In this document: piece by piece, positions 50,030 to 62,304 of the stretch | Layout: each line of letters begins with the position of its first letter | Numbering within the stretch: the first letter of the stretch is position 1 | Assembly: GCA_005656395.1 (NCBI GenBank) | Contig: SRSI01000068.1 | Span: 930,001 to 994,000 of the forward strand | Length of the DNA: 64,000 bases | Source of the DNA: Strongyloides papillosus | Taxonomy: Eukaryota > Nematoda > Chromadorea > Rhabditida > Strongyloididae | Direction: 5' to 3' | Position numbers and translations under genes: made by a program | Notes under the pieces: model-generated | The model's input: only the letters and a program-made list of their open reading frames with translations | Databases searched by the model: none | What the model was told of the DNA's origin: nothing

Positions 50030-51540
50030 TCATAACTCCTTTCAAATTCAACCCATTTTTATGAGTAAATAGCCAAAAGATGTATTTTTTTCTAACTAGA
50101 GTGATTGGATCAGTTTCAAAAATGTTTAGGCGACATTTGGCCAAGTTATTCTTAAAAAAAACCCTTTTTTGATCCCTTTTTTAACATAAATTTGACCAGG
50201 GGAAACATTAATTCAAAATAGATAAGAGACAATGATTTGTATACAATTTTAAAGATCAACTACCAGAATAAGGGGAAGCACAATACTACGGGAATTTATT
50301 AAAAATTGGCCGAGTTATGTTCCAAAGAATAGTTACCATTTCGAAAAAAAATTTTAAAGTTAAATACCTTTAACTTAGTCGTAACTTGATAAAAATAAAT
50401 AAAATAACATGTTTTATATAGATCTAAGTCTAACTTAAAAAATAAGGGTCTAACAAAGTTTATAACTTAACAACAAAAGAAGTTATCTTAATTTGAATGT
50501 CAACATTTTTCCTTTTTTTCCACAAAATTAATTTTGTGATTAATATAATTTTCTTCAAACTTGATCAATTTTTATGATTAAATAGTCGTTAGAGGTATTT
50601 TTTTCTAACTTAGTGGTGAAAAGGGTCATAAAAAATATTGGTTCATAATAGGCTATGTTATTTTTTAAAAACACCACTTTTTAAGTCACTTTTTTGTGTA
50701 GTTTTGACTTCCGAATAACTTTTATAAACGTAAATGGAATTTTGTAAGTTTTGATTTATTTTAAAGGTACAAGTGAGTAGTAATGGGGAAACGTAATATT
50801 ATTGGAATCGTTAAAATCCGACTAATTTATACACCAAATGGTAGTAACCATTTTTTAAATAAAAATTAAAAAGTTAGGTAGCTATTACTTAATTGAAACT
50901 TGAAAATACTAAGTACAAATGATTTTTCGTATATAGATATAAAAATAACTTAAAAAATGAAAGTATTGCGAAGTTTATAGTTTATCAGCGAAACAAGCTG
51001 TACTAATTTTAATAACAATTTTTCCACTTCTTAAAAATTTTTTACAACAAAATCATTTTTTTACTTCAGCTTAACTTTATCCCAACTTGATTAATTTTTA
51101 TGGTTTAATAGTCAATAAATGTATTTTTTTCTAAATTAAGAGGAGAAAATAGCTTTAAAACTTTTTGACCAAAATTGGTAAAGTCATCTATTAAAAATAC
51201 CAGTTTTTTGAACATTTTTTGTATAAGTTTGTTCTAGAAATAATTCTTTTCAAAGTCAATAAAAGTTCTCGATTTATGGCTCATTTAAAATGTACACTTA
51301 TGAAATGAAGGGAAAATTTAATATCAAAAAGACTAATAAAAAATTAGTCAAATTATGAACCAAAAGGTGACGACCATTCTTTTTAGTAAAAATCAAAATT
51401 TTTTAATGTTTTAATCTTATTAATATTTGTTAAAGTAAACAAAACTAAATTTAGAACATAGTTCAAAGTATGAATAAAAATTTGAAACTATAACGAAGTT
51501 TTTAGCTTAAAAACGATAAAATTTATTTTAGGTATTACTT
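50030..51540 (+). repeat. Three diverged tandem copies of a ~520-bp noncoding repeat
   Basis: Anchor motif GTATTTTTTTCTAA recurs near 50085, 50596 and 51121 (period about 515-525). Three other landmarks repeat in order in each unit: a GGxxAAGTTATT...AAAA block, a GTTAxxACCATT-like block and a TAACRAAGTTT block. No ORF is conserved between units. Related single copies occur at about 59160-59600 and 62700-63460. Confidence 0.7.
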
Positions 51541-52351
51541 TATTTGCAATTTCTTATTTTATAATTGTAAAATTAAGATAAATATGTAGTTAATAGAAAA
51601 ATGATATTAAATCGTTTATATCAATCTCAAAAATATAATGGAAAATCAATTAGATATTTATTTATAATGATTCAAACATTCATTTTTATTCATCCTTTGG
51701 ATATAAATAATTTCCTTTTGTTTGGTAATTTTTTTATTTAATAAAACAGTCTCAATAAATGAAAATGCCATAAAATGATTCTCAAACTCAAAAATATTTA
51801 GAATATTACAAAAATATATTTCTAGTAAAAATTTTATTTTAATTGTATCGAGCATGTAGAAATGCTCATAATATATAATCATTATTATATTTAAATTTAT
51901 GTAAATTATAATTAAGGAAGAAATTTAAAATATATTTATATTTAAATTTCACTTTTCTGATTATTTTGCTTTTCCATAAATATGTAATTCAATTAAACAA
52001 TTTTTTATAAAAATATTTTTATTAATAATTTAGTATAAAAATGCTTTCATAAAAAACATGCTCCGCGGACCAGCCCTGAGCTGCCGAAGGCTGGTTCTTG
52101 AAAAAAATATTAAACACTAATTTAAAGTTAATTCAAAATATTCGGGAAAAATACCGAACTAACTTGTTCAAGAAGCCAAAGAATGTAACTATAAGTTAAT
52201 ACCGCATTTTAACTATATTTTTCACACTTTGAGGTTCTAAGAACAAAATAAGCATCACTGCTAGTCTTAAAATTTATCCAAATTCAAAAATAATTTAGAA
52301 CTTTAACCATTTTTTACAATTGAAGTGTACATCTAATAATAAATAAACAAA
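51541..52351. other. AT-rich spacer with one GC-rich hairpin
   Basis: No gene seen. The sole GC-rich patch is at 52059-52098 and is listed separately. Confidence 0.5.
52069..52095. other. GC-rich hairpin in an AT desert
   Basis: ACCAGCC (52069-52075) pairs with GGCTGGT (52089-52095) around the loop CTGAGCTGCCGAA; the 5' side also carries CTCCGCGG. About 40 bases are strongly GC-rich while both flanks are almost pure A/T. It may be a mobile-element remnant or a structured RNA. Confidence 0.4.
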
Positions 52352-53316
52352 TTACCTTCGATAAAGAATTTTGATATTGACTTTGTTATTAGATTTTTTA
52401 TAACATCCAAAAATAGTCTTTAATTCATTTCTTAGTTCACGACTGAAAAATTTATTTTACTCAGGAAATAACGTTAAATAGTTCAAACTTACGATGAATA
52501 AAGAAGAAAATAGAAATCTCCAATAGATGTTAAATCAAATGCAACATTATGAAGAATATAAATTATGTAGATAAAAAGTATAATTTCATATATAACAGCA
52601 ATAATGTTACAAACATAGATAATTTCAACAAAAAATAAAGTTATAAAAATAAAAATTGAGTATATTGTAAATTTTAATTCTTTTTTGTATTTATTAATAA
52701 TTTGGTTGTGTTTCCTCAATGTTAAAATGGCAATTACGTTAAAAGTACATGTTGCAATGGAAATAATTCCAGTTAAAAAGATTTGATAAAAGACGCGGTA
52801 ATAAAATACGTATTCAGATTTAAGCGATGGAATAAAATAGTCAAATGAATCAATTTTTTCGAATTGTGCTTTGAAGGGAATATATCCAATTCCAATTATT
52901 GTTGATAATGTGATAAAAAATAGTAATATAGTAACCATTTTTGATTTTAAAAAATAAAATTTATATAATAAAGGATATTTAACAGCTATAAATCTATTTA
53001 TACTAATTAAAAGTGTTATAAGAAACATAAAGGTTATTTGTTGTGTTGCTAAAATATAATATAATGTTGCTGTCCAATTATGGTTTTTTAAAAAATTGTT
53101 ATAAAATCCCCATCTAGGTAATATAAAGAATATAAAAACATTTATATGATAGAGAACTTCATTAGATAATTTACAAACAATTATTATATAAAATTGTGTG
53201 TTAAAATTAACATTTTTATTTTTGATTTCTTTTATTATAACATATATTGACAATATCATTAAAAGCACTGATGGCATCTTATATGCAAGCTGAATAATCT
53301 CCAAAACCGAAATCAT
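52352..53316 (-). CDS. Seven-transmembrane chemoreceptor, Srv/Srg-like
   Basis: Nematode serpentine receptor, probably chemosensory, in sensory-neuron membranes. Exon 1 is 52493-53316 (274 codons plus 2 nt) and exon 2 52352-52442, separated by a 49-nt intron with GTAAGT and TTTCAG; about 304 aa. Seven hydrophobic segments are visible, starting with MPSVLLMILSIYVII. Class features: FNTQFYIIIVCKL in TM2, LPRWGFY before TM3, and INRFIAVKYPLLYKFYF after TM3. The exon 2 tail, SSRELRNELKTIFGCYKK, is typical of the cytoplasmic C-terminus. Srv is slightly favoured over Srg. No frame breaks. The gene sits between the two copies of the segmental duplication. Confidence 0.82.
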
Positions 53317-55459
53317 ATTAAAAATTTTTAAAAGATAAGTCCAATATAAACAGTTAGAAAACTTTTCTCGTGAATCTGTAAAGATTATTGTTAATGAAAA
53401 TAATGTTATTAATCATTTGTCAAACGATAGTTACAAAAGGGACATAATTCATAGTTTAACCTAATAATCTTGATCAAATAAACTTTCGCTTAAATAACAG
53501 TTCAAAAAACTTTAGTTATATCAAAACAAAATGAATTTAGTTTGTGATATATTAATAAATTTAAATAAATTACCATCTTATTTTAAGCAAATGCATTATT
53601 ACAGACATAGGAACTCTCTTAATCGAAGTACTTAAACTTAAAATTCTATTAATAATTTAGAATGTTATACATTTGTAATTTGTGTTTCATAAAATCTAAC
53701 TATATAGAAATTAAAATGATTTCCATCAAAAAACATATTTAACTTTAGAATAAAAAGGTGATGATGTAAAATCACCGTCTTATGACTGTATATTTCATAA
53801 GATAATATTGTCAGTAATTTAGTAAAATAAATTAATAATGATAAAATATTATGTTTGCTAAGTTTTTTTAAAATAAATTATGATCTTCTAGTAAAAAAAT
53901 ATATTTCTTCCACAGAGAATAATATGTCTAGAATATTACGATAAACACTATCTAAAATTTAGTCCAGGACATTTTAAGTACATATGTTCTAGATAATTAA
54001 ATGTCTAAAAATTAATGAGGTTTAAATTATTTATCTCATGTTGTTATTATGTAGATTTTCTCGACATTTTATTATTTGAAAATAATAATGTTAGATCGTT
54101 TAGAAATAGATTTCGTTTTTCGATCTTTAAGTTGAGATGTCATAATCAGTTAGAAATTTATATTTTTACATAAAATAAGAGCCATTATATTCGTACATTG
54201 TTGTCAGTATTTTAAGAGCTTTATTAATCTCATTTAAAGGAAATTACAATTTTTAGGATCCAAAATATCCAAAACGTCAAACTTTAGGTATTCAAATTTA
54301 GTTATCTTTTTCTATTTAAATTAAAGCAGAATATTCACGAATAAATGTTAATATGTTAGAGAAGGATTTAATGAATAAAATATATGAGATTCATTAAGCT
54401 TCTAATGGTTAAACAAAAGTTCAAAGAATTAAAATCCAGTAATAGTACAGATTTCTGACATTTAGAATTAAATAAAAGGTGATTAATTATATCCGTTGAG
54501 ATAAGAATCAAGTAATTTATAAATAAAAACACACATTATATATGTAAATAGAAAGTACAGAATTTTTAATAAGGAAAAACATTATAAAAATAACATGGAT
54601 TAAGAAGAAAATGAGTAGGATCTTAGAGATGTCCTAGAAATTCCTTTCAGAATATTCCTACTATTACCATTATTTTAAAATAAAATGTTTTAATAAATAA
54701 TTGTTGTTCTATTTCTAAATGACTATGCTACATAACGTGAGCCAAAATGGATTCAGTTTTATTCATTAATTCGTTTGAGTTTTACACTGTCATTTGTTAA
54801 ACATGTGGTAAAAGGCTATTAAAAAGTTGAAGTTAATCATTTCAATTTGGCAAATATTGAATTTAGAATCAAAATTTCCTATTGTATTTTATATAATTAA
54901 CATAATCTGATTCGGGATTTTTATTAAAATTTATGAAACTATAGTAGAAATTATATCTCTACTACGAAGTACATTAAATTAACACTCTGTGGTGCGTTTT
55001 GTAGCTTATCATTATCTAAATGTAGTAAAAATTTTTAGGTGATTTCCTTTAATTTTGTCTAAATTTAAGCTTGTAAAAGAAAAAAGTGCGAAATTCGATT
55101 TTATCCTGTCCTTTTTTTAAAAGTAATAATAATTTACTAATAAATAATAATAAAAAACATATTAGTGAAAATAACAGAGCCCAATTAGCAATATAAAATT
55201 GTATATTCATGAAACTCTAAATAAACATCGTAATAAACACGACCTTCTCTTATCCAAAAACATTCACCCACTTTTAACCTCATATAAATACTTAAATTAT
55301 CCTTATTTTAGTCAGTCTTAGTATCTTTTGATTTTTAAGATGTTATTGATGTTTGCATAATTGTATGATTATAATAAAATATAAGTTTTTCTTTCTTTTA
55401 TATTCTTGTTTCATCTGAACTATAAAAATCTACCGCTACAATGAAGTGTAATTTTTGAG
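53317..55459. other. AT-rich intergenic region
   Basis: No supported ORF. A small hairpin (GGTGAT...ATCACC, 53758-53776) and a TATAAATA-like motif near 55283-55290 were seen. The latter is followed by no sustained ORF on the + strand (only a few codons). Confidence 0.5.
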
Positions 55460-56258
55460 ACAAGTAATATATTCTTGTATTATTTTTACTACCTTAAAAT
55501 AAAATTATATTTAACTTATCTTTATAACGTTGTTGTAAAAAGTGCTTATTTTTAATATTGATAAAATAACTATTTTTTGTTTGTTCAATAGAAAAAATCC
55601 ATGTTGGTGATAATGTGTTGTTTTTAATTTATGATAAATAAGTTTTATAATTAATATAAAGTTAATATGACAAATTAATAATTATGAAATTTCGAGATTA
55701 TGCTTCTATAAATTAACATTTAATATGTAGAAACACAAAAAATAAACGAATCAAACAAGTAAAGAATTTCTTGGTAAATTTTAATATATTATGCATTATA
55801 AAAACATAATAATTGTTTGATAATTAAGTGAATTTTTTAAATTCAAAATTTTAGAGTAACATTGTGAAACAATTTTCATATCACTTCATCTAATCCTTGA
55901 ATCATTATTTTCTTAAATTCAAATGAAGTTTCGTACATTAAATTATCAAAATCTAAAATTATAATTAACTTCTTTGTATATCATTACCAGAATATTCTTC
56001 TTTAAAGAATGAGTTTATACAGTTTTAGAGTTAAAATTATTTAAATTTAATAATTTTAACAATTAAAAAAAAATTTAATCTATTCCAAAGAGGATTTCAA
56101 TATAACAAACAAAATTTGATAATAATTGATAGAGCAATGATTAAAATTTAAAATATTCATAATGTCAAAGGATTAGTGATTTTTATTAAAAAGTTTTAAC
56201 TTTCCATTAATTTATGCTAAACTGCTTACCAATAAACAATGATCGTGCCTTAGAAGCA

Positions 56259-56264
56259 TATAAA
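56259..56264 (+). promoter_or_regulatory. TATA box of four-module secreted protein gene, copy B
   Basis: Same TATAAA as in copy A, 40-45 bases upstream of the ATG at 56304. Confidence 0.55.
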
Positions 56265-56303
56265 AAGAAAAATTTTTAACTTTTATCATAAGCAATTATT
56301 TCA

Positions 56304-57760
56304 ATGCAAAAATTACTTCTTTTGGCTATTTTGGGTTTAACTGTCTCCACAATTTATTGTGGTAGTGGCAGCGGCAGTGGTTCTTCTGAATCTAGTGAGG
56401 CAAAGGATTTGAAGAAGAAAAAGGAATGTGCTGGAGATGTTGTTGATGAGACTGGAGATTCTGGAAAACCACTTTTGATTGAAGCTTTATTCAATGTATC
56501 TATAACTTTCACTGGACAAGATAAAATTATCTTTGAAGAATTCATAATTGAACTTGAAGGATTATTCGCTTCTGAGAATTACACTTCTCTTGAAATTGTT
56601 ATGTACTCATCATTCAAGCTTAAAAAATTCTTCTTGAAATATCCAGTATTCTATAAACAATGCCAATTCTTGTCCATTGGATCATGGGGAACATTCTACG
56701 ATCTTATCCAAGTTGGAGTTTACCTTTCTGCAGACAAATTCAACGGATGTTTAATTGTAAACGAATCCGGTAAATTCGACCTTATTGAAGCTTTCTTACA
56801 ATTCAAATCAAAATGTCCCAATCCAGCTGCCTTTGAAGTTTACATTTCACAATTAACTCTTATTTTGGAATCAACTGAAAATTCTGAATCTGAGAAATAT
56901 GCTCTTATCTATGAATTGATCCTTCAAATATCTGCCGAATTCCCAGACTTAAAAGAAGAATTCCTTGAACTTGAAATCGGAACCTTCGGATCAATCTACA
57001 TGCTCCAAGAAATCTCTGTCCAATACTACAGAATGAAAGAAGTCAAGAAACTCTTCAAGGAAAACCAAAATGTGAATTTGTCTCTGCTTTATACTCATGC
57101 TTATCCTGATTCAAAATATACACTTTCTACTTCAAATAAAGGATACTTGAAAATTCTTTTTGATAAATTCTCAGTTATCATTGCCAATGATACTCTTACA
57201 TATGCTGAACAAATCAAAGCTATCTCTTATCAATACCGCCAATTTATCAAAACTTTTGGCTACTTACAAGAAACAATTTTATCCTTTGAAATTTCTGCCG
57301 AATTCGGTACTTTTGGTGATTTCATTGCTATGTTTGCTTTCGGAGAATCCCAAGAATGCTGGCCAGAAGATTTCCTTACTTTCCCAGAAGTCACTACCGA
57401 AGTTGCTACAACTGAAAGCCGCCACAACATGAAGCCCCAACAACTGTTCCAGTTACTGGAGACTGTTCTACTGCTTCATCTGTTGTTCTCCAAGTTGTTG
57501 GAACTCAATCAATCCTCTACACCTCTGCAATGACTTCATGGTCAACATGGGCTGCCATCGAAAAAGCCAACTGGAAGACATTCTGTGATAAGATTTACGC
57601 CAACTATGTCATCTCAACCACAATGACTGAGGAAGCTAAAGTTACTGCTATAATTGCTGACATCAATGCCTATGTTGCATTCTACTACTACAGAGAAGAA
57701 CACATCCATTCAATCCAACTTGGAGCATGGGGAACTGTTGGACAATTATGTTCATGTTAA
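56304..57760 (+). pseudogene. Novel secreted four-module protein, copy B (frame-broken)
   Basis: Nearly identical to copy A through module 2. In module 3 a one-base loss at about 57053-57060 and a one-base gain near 57106 form a compensating pair that rewrites about 19 residues (KENQNVNLSLLYTHAYP instead of the copy A residues). In the Thr-rich linker two further one-base gains (near 57416 and 57430) shift the frame by two, so the ORF ends at 57533, while the module 4 frame is open again at 57530-57760. The TATA box and poly(A) signal (57808-57813) are intact. It is either a recent pseudogene or carries consensus errors. Confidence 0.8.
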
Positions 57761-57807
57761 GTATGATTTTAATACTTTATTTAATTTTAAAATTATTTAT
57801 ATATTTA

Positions 57808-57813
57808 AATAAA
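57808..57813 (+). terminator. Poly(A) signal AATAAA of secreted protein copy B
   Basis: AATAAA 48 bases after the module 4 stop, the same spacing as copy A. Confidence 0.55.
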
Positions 57814-57957
57814 ATTTCTTAAGAAAAATGTATTACTTATTTCTAAAACAATACTATGTGAATTTAATAAATTTACCATAAAAAAAATATATTCAAAAAA
57901 AGTGAAACAAATAATTAAAAATTTACTAAGCCTCTATAATCTTTAATTACATTATGT

Positions 57958-58707
57958 AGATAATAAGGATTCTTCTAGCAACTTTTCGGATATTGAAAGA
58001 AATATTGGATATGCAATTAATAATAAACCTAAATGTAAAATAGCGTCTTTAAATACAACACTACGTTTAAAAATTAAAGGTATTGTTTAAGAATTTAGAA
58101 ATAAAATAGACAACAATTTTGGTAAAATAGGTGTTTATGTAGTTGACAAGAGAGAAAGAAAAAATGCTCCAATTGGTTGTCATGCAGTTCCTAATGAAAT
58201 TAAACATAAGTTATTTAATAATTTTTATGAACATATTTATTTATCATTATCAATGTTTGATGAATCAACGGAGCATTTTATAGAAGTAAATAATATTCAT
58301 GATTTATTATCAAATACAAAATATAAATGTACCTTAAAAGATGCTAGTTCTGAAAATGAGAAGCCAAATTATATAACAGAAACTGAATTTATTATTAATT
58401 GACCTGGAGAAAACTCTTAGATATAGGTCATTTTTAGAGCTTTTGTCATTGTTACTGCATCTTTAATAGCTAGACTTATAATTTTTAAAAAACTACAATT
58501 AAAAAAATAAAACAACAATTCATCTACAAGTTCATTAACATCCTCATTCCAATCAACAATTAAATCTTCAATTGTAATCTTAGAAGTGTTAGTGTTATAA
58601 TTATAAGGAAAAAAATACTAATAAAGGTTACAAAAATATGACTAAAGAAATAGATCCTAAGAAATTAAATATAAGTAAGGAAAGTGACCAATCTCTGTAA
58701 CAAAAAG
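57958..58707 (+). pseudogene. Truncated paralogue of the membrane glycoprotein gene, copy B
   Basis: Counterpart of 49257-50009 with the same missing N-terminal half. It has an additional in-frame TAA at 58088-58090 (CAA in copy A), so it is more decayed than copy A. Matches NAPIGCHAVPNEIKH and SNTKYKCTLK are kept. Confidence 0.8.
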
Positions 58708-59159
58708 TAATTGGAAATAATTTAAATATTTTAAACCGAGTTTAAAATGCTTCCAAAAAGGTAGCTGCAAAAAATACCAGTTATAATAAGGTTAGCAGTA
58801 TCGAAGATATGTTTTCAAAATATGATAAATAGTAGTAGGCTTTTAAATATTTTAATATTTGTGTTATATTGTATTCGCGTATTCTATTAAAATACATTTA
58901 ATGAAGTAAAATAGTTTTTATTAAATTTAATATGATTAATAATTTTTTTTAATTGACAAAATTCAAAAGAGTATATAGAGTTCAAAAATTTAATGAATAT
59001 TAAGAATAAATATACATCTTAAAATATTTTTAATTTTATATTATGTATCTATTAAATAATCTATTTTATGAATTAAAAAACTTTTACTAATGCCTACAAT
59101 AATAAAAATTAACATTATTGTCGTTAGCAGAATTTATTTGAAGTTAATAAATATCAAAA

Positions 59160-59600
59160 AAAAATAAACAACCAAAAGACGTCTTTTTTATTTACTTTTT
59201 GTGTGGAAATTAAATCAAAGGGTTGTTGCAGAAATTAGGCAAGTTATTTCGAAACAAACTATTTTTTAACTCATTTTTTTGCTTCTCAATTTACTTATTT
59301 TGAAATTATTAAAAGTTTTATAATTTGTTTGAAGGTAAAATTTTAACAGTTGTGAAGCCTAATATTATATTATAAAATGATTGAAGATTTAACAAGTTAT
59401 ACCAAATAGCGAAAGATTTAAAAAAAACACAAATTTTAGATAATCACAACCAGGAAATAGTTATCTGAATCAAATACCATTAGTATTAGAAGATAAATTT
59501 CAATTATCTTGGAAAAAGAGATTTTTACGAAATCAATTGAGTTCAGTTTGAATGAATGTCATTTTTCGACATTTCTTTGATTCTTTCAAAGTCAAATTTT
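59160..59600 (+). repeat. Single copy of the ~520-bp noncoding repeat
   Basis: Shares CCAAAAGACGT...TTTTTT, AAATTAGGCAAGTTATTTCGAAACAAA and GAAGCCTAATATTAT landmarks with the tandem array at 50030-51540 and with 62700-63040. Confidence 0.55.
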
Positions 59601-60088
59601 AATATATTTAAAGATTTTCTAAATATTAATTATTTTACGTGAATAAATAATGAATAGATATGTTTACTTTTGATTGAGAAGAATAAAAAGGAATCGTGAT
59701 TTTTGTTTTTATAAACTAACCTCCATGAAAAAAAGACTGCTTTTAAAACATTATTCAATTTTGTTTAAAAATAATATGTAAGTTTTGATTTTTTATACAT
59801 TTTTTAAATAGAATAGTAATGATTTGACAATTATTTAAGATACCGTTAAACAAAAAAATTCTAAACTGAATAGATTGAAAGGTTAAGGAAACAAGGGAGA
59901 TAAGACTTGTTGATATAAATGTTTTTATATAATTAACACATTGGAATATAATAGTGAAATATTAATACAAATATTCAAATATATCTCATTATAATAAGTA
60001 TGTATTAAAATTTCCGTTTTTATATAGTTTTCCTAACAAAAAAGCCTTTTTTCTAATTTAACAAAAGTATGCATTTTATGAAGGAAAT

Positions 60089-60096
60089 ATGCAAAT
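60089..60096 (+). promoter_or_regulatory. Octamer-like motif ATGCAAAT upstream of the membrane glycoprotein gene
   Basis: The motif lies 68 bases upstream of the ATG, within a block ATATGCAAATAAAAGTCGCA that is conserved upstream of the paralogue start at 63883 (motif at 63811-63818). POU-domain binding is inferred from the motif only. Confidence 0.4.
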
Positions 60097-60156
60097 AAAA
60101 GTCGCATAATATATTATATACAGGATAAAAATTTTATATTTTCCGTGTTTTTTAAT

Positions 60157-62304
60157 ATGACAAAGTCTTTTTATATCCACCTGATATTCATCATACATGC
60201 ATACTTTTTGTTTGGATTCATACTACCTCAAAATCTATTTCGAGCTGAAGACTACCTTATAGGATATTATCGAAATTCAGGTAATAATACTTTTTACCAA
60301 AACAATTTAAATGGTACAAAATTAAATTATACGGAGTTCAAAATCGGTGATTTTAATTTTAATAAAAGTGTAATTTTATATAAAATTTATTTACCAAGAG
60401 ACTTTTTAATTGGTCAACGTTACAACAGTGAATTGAGAATATCAATGTTTAATAAAAATACTAATTCAAATTTGACAGATATTACACATTATTTTCTACC
60501 TAAAGAATATAATGATGGAAATAGTAAATTTAAGAGAATTGAAGAATTCTTGACATGCAATATATTTAAATGTCATATAGGAATAGTATATCATTGCAAT
60601 CCTTTCACAAGCAACTGTTCCGATTCTTATGAAGCTGCAAATTTTTTTTACATTGAGTTTGAAAAATCAAGTGAATATGATAATTTAGTTATGAAACTCA
60701 TTACAAAAAATAACAATAACACATACATGTTTAGTGTCGTTGTTTGTCCCAGTACAACATGGCTACTACCATCTTCAAATTCTGAATATATTCCAACTGG
60801 GGAAAATAGTATAACTAAATTGGTATCTAATGACTCTACAAGAGAGTACCCCGTAAAATTTGTGTATTGTCATGAAATAGGTGTTAATACATTTACTAAG
60901 TGTGGCTATCTTAAGCAAATGTTTATGCCTCGGATTGATGTTGGTTATCAGTGTGATGAATACAATGAAGAGGAAACTAAAAGGATCCATAACAAGTACG
61001 TGAATGAAAGTTTTATGATTCCTCTTTCTAGTGGTGGATTAACGTGCAATGATGTTGATATATATGGTTCGTCTTCATTTGTTATTGGCGTCCTTCCTCC
61101 TGGAAACAATTATTATAATGTTAGTGATTTTAAAGTAAATGTTGTTAATAATAGAACGAATCTTTATTTTGGCCACAGATTGCATAGTCTAAATGTTAGT
61201 GAAGTCTATGAACACTATGAGGAGGCTGAACTTTATCTCGGGTATGCAATCCATTATGAAGCCAAATGCAAAATACCGTCCTTAAATGCAACATTGCGTT
61301 TAAATATAAATGGAACTATTCAAGAATTTAAAAATAAAACAGAGGATAATTTGGGAGGGATGAACATTTATACATTTGACAGAAGAAAAATAAAAGATGC
61401 TCCAATTGGTTGCCATGCGGTTCCTGATGAAATAAAACATCCGGCATTAAATGATTACTATGAACTTTTATATTCAACATCATTGTTGATGTTTGATGAA
61501 GCAGCAAAAAAATATATAAAAGTAGATGACTCTCAAAAATTAGTATCAAATAGTAAATACAAATGTATCTTAAATATGAAGAGTAACAATTCGGAAATTG
61601 ATAAACCGAACTTTATAAAAGAAACTGAGTTTTCAATCAATTTAACTGGAGAAAACTTAAAAACAACTACTGTCTCAACAATCTCTTATGACTTCAATAA
61701 CTCTACCGACCCAAGTAATTCTATGGATTCAAATAATTTTACAGTTTCCATAAGCCCAACAGTCTCCATAAACTCTACAGTCTCTAAAAACTCTACAGTC
61801 CCTAAAAAATCTGCTGGAACTAAAAAATCTACTAACTCTAAAAAATTTAATAAATCTTATATTTGGATCATTGTTGGAGTTTCAATCTTTGTTTTTGTAC
61901 TTCTAATAATTGGATTTGTAGTTTCCAAAAAATTGCGGTTGAAAGGAAAGAAATCTGACGAGGATTCGCCCCTAGATTTATCAGCATCCTCATCTCTATC
62001 AGGATCTTTATCTGATACTAAACCTAAATCTATAAGCGCACTATCAACATCCTTATCCAAATCAACATCGTCATTTCAATCATTACCTTCATCTCAATCA
62101 GCAGCTAAATTTGCAAGTGTGTTCTCAGCAGTTCCCAATGGTGTAAGTAAAAACAAAATAATTGCTGGTAAAACATTTACAAATATGACAAAGACAACAG
62201 TTTCTAAGAATTTAAATTCAAATAGCAAAATGTCTAATATTGGAAAAACAGTAGTCGTCAACAGTTTAAATTTAATAAACCAACCACAAAATGCTCCAAA
62301 ATAA
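60157..62304 (+). CDS. Novel type I membrane glycoprotein with Ser-rich cytoplasmic tail
   Basis: About 715 aa from the ATG at 60157 (the frame is open upstream to a GTG at 60145, but ATG is preferred). Signal peptide MTKSFYIHLIFIIHAYFLFG. The extracellular part (about residues 25-565) has many N-glycosylation sequons and spaced cysteines; recognisable blocks are FRAEDYLIGYY, CHIGIVYHCNPFTSNC, VVCPSTTWLLPS, LGYAIHYEAKCKIPS and DAPIGCHAVPDEIKH. A Ser/Thr stalk with repeated NSTVS/NSTVP units leads to one transmembrane segment (IWIIVGVSIFVFVLLIIGFVV), then a basic, Ser-rich tail of about 120 aa. I do not recognise the family. Truncated relatives at 49257 and 57958 and a further start at 63883 make it multicopy. 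Open throughout. Confidence 0.85.
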   Translation: MTKSFYIHLIFIIHAYFLFGFILPQNLFRAEDYLIGYYRNSGNNTFYQNNLNGTKLNYTEFKIGDFNFNKSVILYKIYLPRDFLIGQRYNSELRISMFNKNTNSNLTDITHYFLPKEYNDGNSKFKRIEEFLTCNIFKCHIGIVYHCNPFTSNCSDSYEAANFFYIEFEKSSEYDNLVMKLITKNNNNTYMFSVVVCPSTTWLLPSSNSEYIPTGENSITKLVSNDSTREYPVKFVYCHEIGVNTFTKCGYLKQMFMPRIDVGYQCDEYNEEETKRIHNKYVNESFMIPLSSGGLTCNDVDIYGSSSFVIGVLPPGNNYYNVSDFKVNVVNNRTNLYFGHRLHSLNVSEVYEHYEEAELYLGYAIHYEAKCKIPSLNATLRLNINGTIQEFKNKTEDNLGGMNIYTFDRRKIKDAPIGCHAVPDEIKHPALNDYYELLYSTSLLMFDEAAKKYIKVDDSQKLVSNSKYKCILNMKSNNSEIDKPNFIKETEFSINLTGENLKTTTVSTISYDFNNSTDPSNSMDSNNFTVSISPTVSINSTVSKNSTVPKKSAGTKKSTNSKKFNKSYIWIIVGVSIFVFVLLIIGFVVSKKLRLKGKKSDEDSPLDLSASSSLSGSLSDTKPKSISALSTSLSKSTSSFQSLPSSQSAAKFASVFSAVPNGVSKNKIIAGKTFTNMTKTTVSKNLNSNSKMSNIGKTVVVNSLNLINQPQNAPK

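Larger units (their letters stand above)
55460..58707 (+). repeat. Segmental duplication, copy B (about 3.25 kb)
   Basis: Second copy of 46760-50009. Identity is very high in the promoter and gene, with scattered substitutions and single-base indels. The pseudogene part has gained an extra in-frame stop. Confidence 0.93.
58708..60156. other. 3' flank and spacer related to 62305-63882
   Basis: No ORF. The first part (58740-59150) is similar in order to 62305-62700, and 59160-59600 carries one copy of the ~520-bp repeat. The last 100 bases before the glycoprotein ATG resemble those before 63883. This shows a tandem duplication of gene plus flank, with a period of about 3.7 kb. Confidence 0.6.

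Noticed and set aside
55270..55400. TATAAATA followed by ATG near 55340, possible small gene
   Set aside because: The ORF stops after a few codons and nothing downstream resembles a protein.
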